DNA of 15,733 nt from NCBI GenBank assembly GCA_958422845.1, contig CATZPU010000009.1, positions 1 through 15,733 of the forward strand, given 5' to 3'. Numbering within the stretch: position 1 is the first letter of the stretch; each line of letters opens with the position of its first letter. Below, piece after piece: positions 7,187-14,201 of this stretch. The DNA is from an uncultured Lachnospiraceae bacterium (GTDB taxonomy: Bacteria; Bacillota; Clostridia; Lachnospirales; Lachnospiraceae). Below the pieces are notes generated by a model that saw nothing but the letters and a program-made list of their open reading frames with translations, searched no databases and was not told the DNA's origin. The translations under genes and the position numbers were made by a program.

Positions 7187-8002
7187 TTATTCTTTCAGGG
7201 AGTCCAACAGTTCCTCCATCGTTTTATGCAGCAAAGGATGACGGCGGTACGGCGCGATCTGGCACAGAGGGATGAGTACAAAATCACGCTTGTGCAGCTC
7301 AATGTGAGGAATATGCAGCTCGTCTGTATCCAGTACGAGATCATCGTACAAAAGAATATCGAGATCGAGTGTGCGCGGTCCCCAGCGGATCAGACGCTCA
7401 CGGTTTGCTGCGTGTTCGATGGCGTGCAGTTCATCGAGAAGTTCCTGAGGAGAAAGCAATGTGCGCAGTTCAAGCGCACTATTTAGAAAGTCATCCTGTT
7501 CCACACCTCCGTATGGACTGGTGACGAGATAATCTGCGACTTTCGTTACGTGACAGCAGGCATTCGCACGAAGCATCGAAACGGCAGTGTCGAGATACTT
7601 CTTTTTATCGCCCATATTGGAGCCGAGCGCGATATATGCAGTGTGCCATCCGCGCTCGATCTGTATGGAGACCGTATCGAGAGGCAGACCGATGGGAGCC
7701 CATGGTTTTTTGATTTCGAGCTTTACCTTTTTTATCAGTGGAAAGTGCAGCAGGATCTCCTGTGCAAGCTGTTCGACAACGCTTTCTATGAGCCTGAAGG
7801 TGTGGTTTTTTACGAAATCCTCAATAAAGTGGCTGACCTCCCCGTAATGTGTCGAGTATTCCAACTCATCTGTTTTTCCTGCTCTGCGGATATCTGTATA
7901 AAGAACAGCGGAAATAATAAATTTTTGCCCCAGCGCATTTTCTTCCGGAAAGACGCCGTGATTGGCGAATATCTCAAGATTTTGTATTGTGATCTTATCC
8001 AT
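7187..8002 (-). CDS. folBK: Bifunctional dihydroneopterin aldolase / HPPK (FolB-FolK fusion)
   Basis: A 271-residue fusion performing two successive cytosolic folate steps. Residues 1-~118 are FolB (7,8-dihydroneopterin to 6-hydroxymethyl-7,8-dihydropterin plus glycolaldehyde), with GVFPEE (16-21), the THYGEV motif (51-56) and the conserved lysine region EIKKPWAPI (96-104). Residues ~121-271 are FolK, the pyrophosphokinase, with IALGSNMGD (124-132), VTSPYGGVEQDDFLN and the signature RWGPRTLDLDILLYDD (206-221), whose Asp213 and Asp215 bind Mg-ATP. Fused FolB-FolK proteins are common in clostridia. The ATG at 8002 is preceded by a CAGGTG site. Only four bases separate it from the end of folP, so it is the last gene of the operon; its stop lies two bases from the stop of the convergent CLC gene, with no terminator between. 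Confidence 0.95.
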   Translation of the reverse strand: MDKITIQNLEIFANHGVFPEENALGQKFIISAVLYTDIRRAGKTDELEYSTHYGEVSHFIEDFVKNHTFRLIESVVEQLAQEILLHFPLIKKVKLEIKKPWAPIGLPLDTVSIQIERGWHTAYIALGSNMGDKKKYLDTAVSMLRANACCHVTKVADYLVTSPYGGVEQDDFLNSALELRTLLSPQELLDELHAIEHAANRERLIRWGPRTLDLDILLYDDLVLDTDELHIPHIELHKRDFVLIPLCQIAPYRRHPLLHKTMEELLDSLKE

Positions 8003-8006
8003 TTTT

Positions 8007-8816
8007 TCACCTGCTTTGCAGTATTGCTTCCGTCATCTTTATGATGCGGAAGTTTTCTTTTACATCGTGTACGCGTACAAAAGAGCAGCCTTTCATTATG
8101 CCGATGACAGTCGTAGCGAGAGTACCTTCCAGACGCTGATCGGACGGAAGATCGAGTGTCAGACCGATCATGGATTTCCGTGAGGTGCCAAGAAGCACCG
8201 GATACCCAAGATCTGCAAGCATATCCACATGATTTGTGATGGAAAGGTTCATATCAAGCGTTTTTCCGAAACCGACGCCGGGATCAAGGATGATTTTGTC
8301 ATCTGGCACACCGGCTTTTTTTGCAATGGCTGTACACTCGCGAAGATCAGAGAGCACATCGCTTAAAAAATCATGATAAACGGCTTCATGGCGGTTGTGC
8401 ATCAGACAGCAGGCAGCATTGTATCTGGCTGTGAGTTCTGCTACATGCGTGTCATACTTAAAGCCCCAGATATCATTGACGAGATCAGCGCCTGAGCGAA
8501 GCGCCGCTTCGGCAACGGCTCCTTTATACGTATCTATCGAAACGGGTACATCAAAACGGGCTTTGACTGCTTCGATGACCGGAGCTACGCGGTGTATTTC
8601 TTCCTCATCGGTGATCTGCTGATGACCGGGGCGGGTGGACTCTCCGCCGATGTCAATGATGTCCGCACCGTCCCGAATCATTTCTTCTGCATGGCGCAGT
8701 GCGGCATCTATATTGTTGAATCTGCCGCCGTCTGAAAAGGAATCAGGCGTAACATTTAAGATTCCCATAATATAGCACTTATTTTTTGTATCAAAGGTTC
8801 TGTTTCCTATGATCAT
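8007..8816 (-). CDS. folP: Dihydropteroate synthase (FolP)
   Basis: A 269-residue TIM-barrel enzyme joining 6-hydroxymethyl-7,8-dihydropterin diphosphate with p-aminobenzoate to give 7,8-dihydropteroate; it is the sulfonamide target. All family motifs are present: GILNVTPDSFSDGG (18-31), IDIGGESTRPG (54-64), VSIDTYKG (92-99), NDIWG, the pterin-binding DPGVGFGKT (178-186), LLGTSRKSMIG (208-218, K214) and VRVHDV near the C-terminus. The length is normal for a single-domain bacterial enzyme. The ATG at 8816 follows an excellent AAGGAGG site. It sits 19 bases after the HD-domain gene and 4 bases before folBK, within the folE-led operon. Confidence 0.97.
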   Translation of the reverse strand: MIIGNRTFDTKNKCYIMGILNVTPDSFSDGGRFNNIDAALRHAEEMIRDGADIIDIGGESTRPGHQQITDEEEIHRVAPVIEAVKARFDVPVSIDTYKGAVAEAALRSGADLVNDIWGFKYDTHVAELTARYNAACCLMHNRHEAVYHDFLSDVLSDLRECTAIAKKAGVPDDKIILDPGVGFGKTLDMNLSITNHVDMLADLGYPVLLGTSRKSMIGLTLDLPSDQRLEGTLATTVIGIMKGCSFVRVHDVKENFRIIKMTEAILQSR

Positions 8817-8835
8817 AATGCAACCTCCTTTTTAA

Positions 8836-9420
8836 TCAGATGAGTATACGGTGATTTCGTTTTTCTTCCGGCCAGTTGCACGCAGCCGAAGCAGGACAGT
8901 CAAAGCAGCTGCGGGAGAGCTTGTCTGCCCTGCGAAGTAATTCGGGAAGCGGATCAGCGGCTTCCTGTGGCGCGTCTGTCGGTCTCTTTGGCGCTGTATG
9001 AAGCGTTTTACTGCCTCTGTGATGTGATATAGCTTTTTTTATGCGGTCTGTCTCTGACGATGTGAATCCGCATTCTTCCATGATCAGCTCGCAAAGCTGC
9101 GCTCCGGCAACGTCGTGCGGCGTACCGTCTGCGATCTGGCGGTATCGTCCGATATCGTGAAGCAGCGCGGCGGCGTATATGATATCCTTTGCAACGCCGA
9201 GCTGTTCCTCAAGATTGATGATGTATGCGATTCTTGCCGTATCGAGAAAATGGATCAGCGTGTGGCGGCAGAATACACGCGTGCGCTCAGCCTCCTGCAG
9301 ATTCCGGAAATGCTCCTGATAGACAGGGTGTGCCCAGATACGGTCTATCCGTTCCATAGCACAGGCAGGGCTTATTTTTTCGGGAATGTGAGCGGTCTGT
9401 TTTGTCTGTTTTGCCGTCAT
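8836..9420 (-). CDS. HD-domain phosphohydrolase in the folate operon
   Basis: I place the start at ATG 9420, which overlaps the folE stop (ATGA); the frame is open further upstream inside folE, but that part is shadow. The product is 194 residues. It has an HD metal-dependent hydrolase core: H53 ([15 protein letters not shown]), the HD pair H88-D89 ([14 protein letters not shown]), H133/H134 (ISHHRG) and D166 (RRADKLSR). The C-terminus has three closely spaced cysteines (C172, C175, C181) before NWPEEKRN, a possible metal site or structural motif. HD enzymes usually cleave phosphate esters or nucleotides. Its fixed place between folE and folP, with no recognised dihydroneopterin triphosphate phosphatase in the operon, makes it a candidate for that step; this is inference from context, not from a substrate-specific motif. 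Confidence 0.88.
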   Translation of the reverse strand: MTAKQTKQTAHIPEKISPACAMERIDRIWAHPVYQEHFRNLQEAERTRVFCRHTLIHFLDTARIAYIINLEEQLGVAKDIIYAAALLHDIGRYRQIADGTPHDVAGAQLCELIMEECGFTSSETDRIKKAISHHRGSKTLHTAPKRPTDAPQEAADPLPELLRRADKLSRSCFDCPASAACNWPEEKRNHRILI

Positions 9421-9971
9421 GATCTCACCATCTGGTAAAATGACTGCTGCAGCTGGAGATCCTCTGCGAATGCGCCGCGGACGATCGTAGTAACTGTCTT
9501 TGAACCTGGTTTTTGGACGCCGCGCATTGTCATACACATATGCTCAGCCTCGATCATGACCATGACACCCTTTGGATTTAAGTATTTTTCCAGTGCATCT
9601 GCGATCTGTGCCGTCATATTTTCCTGAATCTGCGGGCGGCGTGCAAAGACCTCGACTGTACGGGCGAGCTTGCTGAGCCCTGCCACATGGTCATTCGGTA
9701 TGTACGCTACGTGTGCTTTGCCATAAAAGGGGAGAAGGTGGTGTTCGCATACGGAATAGAACGTGATATCCTTTTCCAGTACAATATTATTCGATGTGGC
9801 GTGGAACTGCTTGCGAAGGTGTTCTCCGGCATCTGCTTCAAGCCCTCCGAAAATCTGGCTGCACATACGTGCAATGCGGTCCGGTGTCTCCAGAAGACCT
9901 TCGCGGCTGACATCCTCACCGATGCCTTCAAGCATCAGACGGACGCCCTGTTTGATTTTTTCGTGATCCAT
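9417..9971 (-). CDS. folE: GTP cyclohydrolase I (FolE, type IA)
   Basis: A 184-residue enzyme, the first step of pterin and folate synthesis (GTP to 7,8-dihydroneopterin triphosphate plus formate). The zinc ligands are visible: C75 and H78 in [10 protein letters not shown] and C146 in [11 protein letters not shown]. Other conserved parts are [11 protein letters not shown] (26-36), [20 protein letters not shown] (98-117) and [11 protein letters not shown]. The length suits the bacterial type IA enzyme. The ATG at 9971 follows AAAGGAGG. It is the first gene of the operon and lies downstream of a tetrahydrofolate riboswitch, so end-product repression is expected. The next gene starts inside its stop codon. 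Confidence 0.97.
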   Translation of the reverse strand: MDHEKIKQGVRLMLEGIGEDVSREGLLETPDRIARMCSQIFGGLEADAGEHLRKQFHATSNNIVLEKDITFYSVCEHHLLPFYGKAHVAYIPNDHVAGLSKLARTVEVFARRPQIQENMTAQIADALEKYLNPKGVMVMIEAEHMCMTMRGVQKPGSKTVTTIVRGAFAEDLQLQQSFYQMVRS

Positions 9972-9996
9972 ACTGTCTGTACCTCCTTTTGTGTTG

Positions 9997-10052
9997 TCGG
10001 GATGTCAACAGCAGTGTGAACATTTAAAAATGCCAACAAAAAAACATCCCGA
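9997..10052 (-). promoter_or_regulatory. Inverted repeat between the attenuator and the folE ribosome binding site
   Basis: In the folE leader RNA, UCGGGAUGU (10052-10044), which is part of the terminator 3' arm, is exactly complementary to ACAUCCCGA (10005-9997), which ends 6 bases before the AAAGGAGG site. The 9-bp pairing could form in readthrough transcripts and affect RBS access; this is a sequence observation with a speculative role. Confidence 0.5.
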
Positions 10053-10103
10053 TGTGAATGAGCATTCGGAATAAATAATAGTATCCCTTCACAATCGAGA
10101 TGT
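10038..10103 (-). terminator. Intrinsic terminator (attenuator) of the folE operon leader
   Basis: In the leader RNA ACATCTCGATTGTGAA (10103-10088) pairs with TTCACATCGGGATGT (10058-10044): about 15 bp with one U-G pair and one bulged U. Six T residues follow (10043-10038). It lies just downstream of the riboswitch and upstream of folE, the expected place for a ligand-controlled terminator. Confidence 0.8.
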
Positions 10104-10116
10104 GGCCATCTTATGT

Positions 10117-10227
10117 TGCAACGGGTGCGGGCTTCATATCGTAAACCGACAGCAGATGTGCCGGTTTTTCGTTTCTGTGACAACTCCCCATTCACGGAAC
10201 ACTTGACGCATGAAACCCTATTTTGCA
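10117..10227 (-). ncRNA. Tetrahydrofolate (THF) riboswitch upstream of folE
   Basis: Read on the minus strand, this leader carries the conserved THF-I (folT) core: GCGTCAAGTG (10209-10200), then a small hairpin (GTGA/TCAC) whose loop contains AATGGGGAGTTG (10192-10181), then ACGAA (10172-10168). A closing stem is formed by GGGTTTCAT (10218-10210) with ATGAAGCCC (10137-10129), nine pairs including one U-G. A further hairpin AACCGGCA/TGTCGGTT spans 10166-10144. CCCGCACC after the stem resembles the conserved TCCGCTCC end, and its C-run can pair with the GGG of the loop as the known pseudoknot. An outer TGCAA/TTGCA pairing at 10227 and 10117 may be P1. In this class THF binding normally lowers expression, here probably through the downstream terminator. 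The 5' edge is the least certain part. Confidence 0.87.
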
Positions 10228-10247
10228 TATTATTTACCTGTATCGTC

Positions 10248-10256
10248 AGTATAGCA
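10248..10256 (-). promoter_or_regulatory. Extended -10 promoter of the folate operon
   Basis: On the minus strand TGCTATACT (10256-10248) is an extended -10 element; no convincing -35 is seen. Transcription would start near 10240, just before the riboswitch. The 353 bases from 9972 to 10324 have no gene and hold this promoter, the riboswitch, the terminator and the folE ribosome binding site. Confidence 0.5.
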
Positions 10257-10324
10257 CTATTTTACTGAATATACCAGAAAATTTTGATGATTTTTATTTG
10301 TTTTATATGTAAAAAAATCTATGG

Positions 10325-11788
10325 TCAGAACAGGAAACGCACACGGTCCATCAGCCATCCGAACCACTTGCGGACAAACTGCTTTTTGGGAGGAAGCTCC
10401 TTCATTTCCACTGATTTGGACGGGAGGTATGTATCGACGGTATCTGCGACGGCTGCGTATTTCTCATACTCATTCATTTTTTCACGCAGGTCTTTTGTGA
10501 TCTCCTCGCTGTGGATCACAAGCATCAGCTCCGTATCGATATAAGTGCTTCGCATATCCATATTGAAAGAACCGATGATCGCCAGATGATCGTCGATCGC
10601 CATCGTTTTTCCGTGGTAGGATACGCCGCCTTCGTACTCCATGATCGTCATATTCGTATCGAGCAGCTTCTGTTTCTGACGAAGATAATCAACGGCGGCG
10701 AAAAGATTTCCGTTGTTGGCGGCAGAGTTAAACATGATCTCTGCTTTGTCTCCGAGTTCGGTAAAGGAATCGTACATCATATCGTTGCAGACGGCGTAGG
10801 GCGTGTGGATCGTTACACGCTCCTTTGCAGTCTTTGCAAGCTCCATGAGCTGATAGAATACGACAGGTTCCTTTGCAAAAATATGGATCGGATTATGTAA
10901 AAGGGAAATTTTATGTGTTTTTTCAGTCTTTCCTTCATAATCGTACGCTTTAGCATCAAGCTGCGGATTCTCTGTCATGAGATGCTTTGCACGGGCGCGG
11001 AGCTCATCGGCTGCCTTTTTTACAGAGGAACGGTCCGCAAGCGACGGTTTATCATGGAAGATGGAGCAGCATTTTTCGGCGGTAATGGTTCTGAAATAGG
11101 AAAGAACCTGATACAGGGAGCTGTCCTTGGAACCCGTATTGTATACGAGAACGTCCCAGTCATAGTTTTTGTGTCCCTTGTAATCACCGAGAAAATACCC
11201 GAATGCATTGCGGCCGCCGAGCACGTATGCAGTCTCGTCAATGACCAGATACTTGTCGTGCATGCGTCCCATGATCGTCCACGGCTTCAGCGGATTGATT
11301 TTATTATAAAGCGTGATCGTCACGTTCGGATGGGAGGAAAGCGCGTAGAAATATTCATTTCCCTCCATTCTTACCCACGAATTAAATCCGTCTGCGAAAA
11401 TTTCTACGGATACGCCGCGGTCTGCAGCGTCAAGCAGCAGTGCGAGAAGGTCCTTTCCTGCCTCGTCAGTACGGAAATCAAACGTAGACATGACAATGCT
11501 CTCTTTTGCATGACGGATCATCTGCAATCTTGTATCAAGAGCTTCTTTATTGTCCTTGATGATACGGGCGCGGTCCGGTCCGTCTCCGGAACCTGTGTAG
11601 TCGTCAGGGTTAAAGGATTCCTTTGTCGTCTTTGATACCTCAGGCTGTTTTGTAAAAGGCGCTACTGCACCGATGCCCAGATATAAAAAGAATACGAGCA
11701 GAAGCAGAAGGACGGCGCGGCGGCGCGTCTTTTTCTTTTTTTTCTGTAACTGTGTATCCTGCCGTTTTGATGATTCTTTATGATTCAA
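10325..11788 (-). CDS. Membrane-anchored phospholipase D family protein (cardiolipin synthase-like)
   Basis: The frame opens with GTG at 11797, but GGAGG ends one base before it; TTG at 11788 sits 8 bases from the same site, so I prefer that start (487 residues). Numbering below is from the GTG. A very basic N-terminus (KKKKKTRRR) precedes one membrane helix (about 28-47), so the enzyme domain should face outside. Two HKD catalytic motifs define the PLD family: MHDKYLVID (H180, K182, D187) and YHGKTMAID (H395, K397, D402), followed by GGRN and GSFNMDMRS. Related enzymes make cardiolipin or exchange phospholipid head groups. Classical Cls proteins have two N-terminal helices, so the assignment to cardiolipin synthase is tentative. 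It is probably monocistronic, with its own promoter; no strong terminator is visible before the folate promoter. Confidence 0.9.
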   Translation of the reverse strand: MNHKESSKRQDTQLQKKKKKTRRRAVLLLLLVFFLYLGIGAVAPFTKQPEVSKTTKESFNPDDYTGSGDGPDRARIIKDNKEALDTRLQMIRHAKESIVMSTFDFRTDEAGKDLLALLLDAADRGVSVEIFADGFNSWVRMEGNEYFYALSSHPNVTITLYNKINPLKPWTIMGRMHDKYLVIDETAYVLGGRNAFGYFLGDYKGHKNYDWDVLVYNTGSKDSSLYQVLSYFRTITAEKCCSIFHDKPSLADRSSVKKAADELRARAKHLMTENPQLDAKAYDYEGKTEKTHKISLLHNPIHIFAKEPVVFYQLMELAKTAKERVTIHTPYAVCNDMMYDSFTELGDKAEIMFNSAANNGNLFAAVDYLRQKQKLLDTNMTIMEYEGGVSYHGKTMAIDDHLAIIGSFNMDMRSTYIDTELMLVIHSEEITKDLREKMNEYEKYAAVADTVDTYLPSKSVEMKELPPKKQFVRKWFGWLMDRVRFLF

Positions 11789-11815
11789 ACGTAACACCTC
11801 CAGATATTTCTAAGT

Positions 11816-11843
11816 ATTATATAACATTGGCGTATATTTGCAA
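11816..11843 (-). promoter_or_regulatory. Sigma-70-type promoter of the phospholipase D gene
   Basis: On the minus strand TTGCAA (11843-11838) and a perfect TATAAT (11821-11816) are 16 bases apart, about 20 bases upstream of the gene's ribosome binding site. Confidence 0.65.
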
Positions 11844-11910
11844 GTAAAATGTATTGCTATTTTGCGGACGGTATAGTAAAATAAAAAATGTATTGGGCAA
11901 AGCCTCGATC

Positions 11911-11949
11911 CACGTCTGTCAGGAAAGCGTTTCTGACAGGCGTGTTTTT
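11911..11949 (+). terminator. Terminator-like hairpin in the leader of the YitT-family gene
   Basis: CACGTCTGTCAG (11911-11922) pairs with CTGACAGGCGTG (11933-11944), with one U-G pair, and AAA/TTT extends the stem after a bulged G. TTTTT follows at 11945-11949. No plus-strand gene lies upstream, so it may terminate a leader transcript or act as an attenuator. The opposite strand lacks a T-run. Confidence 0.65.
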
Positions 11950-12023
11950 GCGTCAGGAAAAAATCGTTGTTGTGCTAAAGCAGAAAAGAGATGCAGAGAT
12001 GACGCGATAAAAAGGAGAAAATT

Positions 12024-12893
12024 ATGAGTAACAATCTATTTACAGTACGCAGATCATTTTCACTGTTTCTTGTGATTCTGGGAAATATTCTTTATGCGCT
12101 GACCGTCAAGCTGTTTTTGATGCCGGCCGATCTGATGACCGGAGGAACGACGGGAATTGCGCTTGCCGTCAATCATGCCTTCGGGATACCGATCTCCTAT
12201 TTTGTACTTGTGTTTAATGTCGTGATGCTGTTAGTCGGTCTTATGGTTCTGGGAAAAAAATTCGCAGTAACGACGATCATCAGTACGTTTGCGTATCCGA
12301 TTTTTCTTGAGATACTGAACAGACTGCTGGGCGATGTGGTTTTGACAGAGGATCTGTGGCTGTGTACGTTGTTTTCAGGTCTTGGTATCGGTCTGTCGCT
12401 CGGTCTGGTGATTCGGGCAGGCGCGTCGACAGGAGGAATGGACATCCCTCCGCTCGTGCTGAATCATTATTTCCGGATTCCGGTATCGGCAGGACTGTAC
12501 GTTTTCGATTTCGTGATCCTTTTGTTTCAGGCGGTATACAATCCGCCGGAAAAGGTGCTCTACGGTATCGTTCTTATGCTGGTTTATACCTTTGTGCTGG
12601 ATAAGCTGCTGCTGATCGGTACGACAAGGACAGAGGTGAAGGTGGTAAGTAAGTATCACGAGCAGATACGGCAGGCGATCCTTCAGGGATTGGACAGAGG
12701 AGTGACGATGCTCAATGCCGAGAGCGGTTATCTGTGTAAGCAGACGCAGATGGTATTCAGCGTGATCTCCAATCGGGAGCTGCCGCAGATAGAAAAGATC
12801 ATTCATGACATTGATCCGGACAGCCTGATGGTAGTAAGCCGTGTCAGCGAGGTGCGCGGACGCGGATTTTCCATGAAAAAGAAATATCGGTAG
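12024..12893 (+). CDS. YitT family membrane protein (DUF161 plus DUF2179)
   Basis: A 289-residue protein. Residues ~10-200 hold five or six membrane helices with the family's two glycine-rich repeats: LMTGGTTGIALAVNHAFGIP (37-56) and RAGASTGGMDIPPLVLNHYF (131-150). Residues ~203-289 are the cytoplasmic DUF2179 domain, with RGVTMLNAESGYL and EVRGRGFSMKKKYR at the end. The biochemical function of the family is not established; a transport role is assumed from the fold. The ATG at 12024 follows AAGGAG at good spacing. A strong terminator follows, so the gene is probably transcribed alone. The C-terminal codons are part of an 18-base tandem duplication that carries the stop codon. Confidence 0.93.
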   Translation: MSNNLFTVRRSFSLFLVILGNILYALTVKLFLMPADLMTGGTTGIALAVNHAFGIPISYFVLVFNVVMLLVGLMVLGKKFAVTTIISTFAYPIFLEILNRLLGDVVLTEDLWLCTLFSGLGIGLSLGLVIRAGASTGGMDIPPLVLNHYFRIPVSAGLYVFDFVILLFQAVYNPPEKVLYGIVLMLVYTFVLDKLLLIGTTRTEVKVVSKYHEQIRQAILQGLDRGVTMLNAESGYLCKQTQMVFSVISNRELPQIEKIIHDIDPDSLMVVSRVSEVRGRGFSMKKKYR

Positions 12894-12910
12894 AAAAAGA
12901 AATATCGGCA
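12875..12910 (+). repeat. 18-base tandem duplication across the YitT stop codon
   Basis: GAAAAAGAAATATCGGTA (12875-12892) is followed at once by GAAAAAGAAATATCGGCA (12893-12910), differing at one base. The stop TAG (12891-12893) lies at the junction; the equivalent codon in the second copy is CAG. Confidence 0.9.
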
Positions 12911-12923
12911 GACAAAGAAGAAC

Positions 12924-12974
12924 CCCGTCGGGAAGTATATCACAGCGATATGCTTTACGGCGGGGGATTTTTTA
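12924..12974 (+). terminator. Strong intrinsic terminator after the YitT-family gene
   Basis: CCCCGTCG (12924-12931) pairs with CGGCGGGG (12959-12966) and an inner stem AAGTATATC/GATATGCTT adds nine pairs; TTTTTT follows at 12969-12974. On the minus strand the same stem is followed by TTCTTCTTT, so it may also serve the convergent gene ending at 12975. Confidence 0.92.
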
Positions 12975-13958
12975 TTATGTCAACGGTTCTTCTGTATCAA
13001 GCGGAACGTAATCGGACGGCGGTGTGACGCCCAGCTCTTTACAGATCTGAGGATTGTATCTTTTTGCAAAAGCGGTGGCGTATTCGATCGGCATCGTGGA
13101 AATATCTTCACCGCCGTCAAGGATGCGGACTGCCATCTGTCCTGTCGTATAGCCAAGGTCATAATAGTCGATAGAAAACGTTGCGACGCCGCAGCGCATG
13201 CAGGTGTTTTCTTCTCCGGTAATGACGGGGATCCCCTCGGGAACGCAGATGTTTGAGATAAGCTCTGCATTCGAGGCAGCCATGTTGTCTGTAGGTACAT
13301 AGATGACGTCGCACTGTGCGGCGGCGTTCATCGTGACAGCAGATATATCGTAGGAGTCGGCGAAGGTATAGATCTCGCTCGTAAAACCAAGCTTTTCAAG
13401 TTCTGATGAGACTACTTCTATCTGATATTGGGAGTTTGGCTCGGCAGAACAGTAGAGAAGCCCGACTGTTTTCGCATCAGGGAACAGCTCCTTTACCATG
13501 GCAGCCTGCTCTTCAAGCGGAGCGAGATCGGAGGTGCCGGAGACGTTTCCGCCGACAGTGCCGTGAAAATCGTCAAGCTGAAGAGCCGCGCCGTACTCTG
13601 TAACGGAGGTGCCAAGGATCGGAATATCTGCGGTCGCGGTCACGGCAGCCTGCAGCGCTGTGGTAGCATTTGCGAGAATGAGATCAACGTCCTGCGAAAC
13701 GAAGCCGTTTATAATGGTGGCGCACGTATTGGAGTCTCCCTGCGCGTTGCTTACGGCGAATTCTATGCGGTCGCCGAGCGCTTCCGTGAGCGCGTCCTGA
13801 AAGCCCTGCGTGGCAAGATCGAGCGCCTGATGCTGCACATACTGGCAGATACCGACTGTGAATGTCTGATCTGCATTGTTTTCATCGGCAGAGCATACGA
13901 CGCTTGTATTTACTGTGAGCACGGCTGCGGCGAGCAGTGCGAATTGGCGTTTTTTCAT
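12975..13958 (-). CDS. ABC transporter substrate-binding protein, TrpX-like (PF04392 family), orphan
   Basis: I choose ATG 13958 (327 residues) over ATG 13964 because GGGAGG lies 8 bases from the former and only 2 from the latter. A basic, hydrophobic leader (MKKRQFALLAAAVLTV) marks a secreted protein. The cysteine at residue 22 is preceded by SVV, a poor lipobox; SPase I cleavage after CSA is an alternative. The mature part has the family pattern: FTVGICQYVQHQALD near the start, VDLILANATTALQAAV, ADIPILGTSVTEYG, KTVGLLYCSAEPNSQYQIEV and VPTDNMAASNAELIS. TrpX members bind tryptophan or related molecules, but the ligand cannot be told here. No permease or ATPase gene is adjacent, so the rest of the transporter must be elsewhere if it exists. 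It has its own strong promoter. Confidence 0.9.
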   Translation of the reverse strand: MKKRQFALLAAAVLTVNTSVVCSADENNADQTFTVGICQYVQHQALDLATQGFQDALTEALGDRIEFAVSNAQGDSNTCATIINGFVSQDVDLILANATTALQAAVTATADIPILGTSVTEYGAALQLDDFHGTVGGNVSGTSDLAPLEEQAAMVKELFPDAKTVGLLYCSAEPNSQYQIEVVSSELEKLGFTSEIYTFADSYDISAVTMNAAAQCDVIYVPTDNMAASNAELISNICVPEGIPVITGEENTCMRCGVATFSIDYYDLGYTTGQMAVRILDGGEDISTMPIEYATAFAKRYNPQICKELGVTPPSDYVPLDTEEPLT

Positions 13959-14052
13959 AATCATGTCCTCCCTTTTTTAAATGATGATAAGATAAAAAGA
14001 TGCCTGACGAATTGTTTGATACTTCGCATTTCTACAATTTTAACATGATAAA

Positions 14053-14081
14053 ATTATACACACATAAAAGAATACAGTCAA
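14053..14081 (-). promoter_or_regulatory. Sigma-70-type promoter of the TrpX-like gene
   Basis: On the minus strand TTGACT (14081-14076) and TATAAT (14058-14053) are separated by 17 bases, a near-consensus promoter. It gives a leader of about 85 bases in which I see no recognisable T-box or riboswitch. Confidence 0.75.
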
Positions 14082-14090
14082 ATATTTTTC

Positions 14091-14119
14091 TGGAAATAGT
14101 CAGCGAAGGCGCGTATAAT
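14091..14119 (+). promoter_or_regulatory. Promoter of the acetyltransferase / MutS-related operon
   Basis: TGGAAA (14091-14096) and a perfect TATAAT (14114-14119) are 17 bases apart, 82 bases before the start codon. It is divergent from the TrpX-like gene promoter and only 9 bases away from it. Confidence 0.6.
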
Positions 14120-14201
14120 GGAACAAAAATGTGCTGCGCCGGATATATTGCGGGCAGCGGGTAAAGGACAGTTACAGTAAATATAAGATTTCGGAGGATA
14201 T

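Noticed and set aside
9421..9537. A 39-residue N-terminal extension of the HD-domain protein
   Set aside because: It overlaps the folE coding region in another frame; the ATGA overlap at 9420 is the usual operon start.
10913..11635. A 240-codon open frame on the plus strand inside the phospholipase D gene
   Set aside because: It lies antisense to an intact gene with both HKD motifs, has no ribosome binding site of note and a composition typical of a shadow frame.
11888..11920. Possible cyclic di-GMP riboswitch because of GGGCAAAGCCTCGATCC
   Set aside because: Only a short match; the GAAA tetraloop, the rest of the aptamer and the needed length are absent.
11888..12010. A 40-codon ORF in the yitT leader, ending 13 bases before the yitT start
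   Set aside because: It has no ribosome binding site, its start sits just after a possible -10 element, and it spans the terminator hairpin, so a leader RNA explains the region better.
13428..14048. A 206-codon plus-strand frame over the TrpX-like gene
   Set aside because: Antisense to a clearly coding gene with a signal peptide and promoter; it runs into the intergenic promoter region and shows no family motifs.
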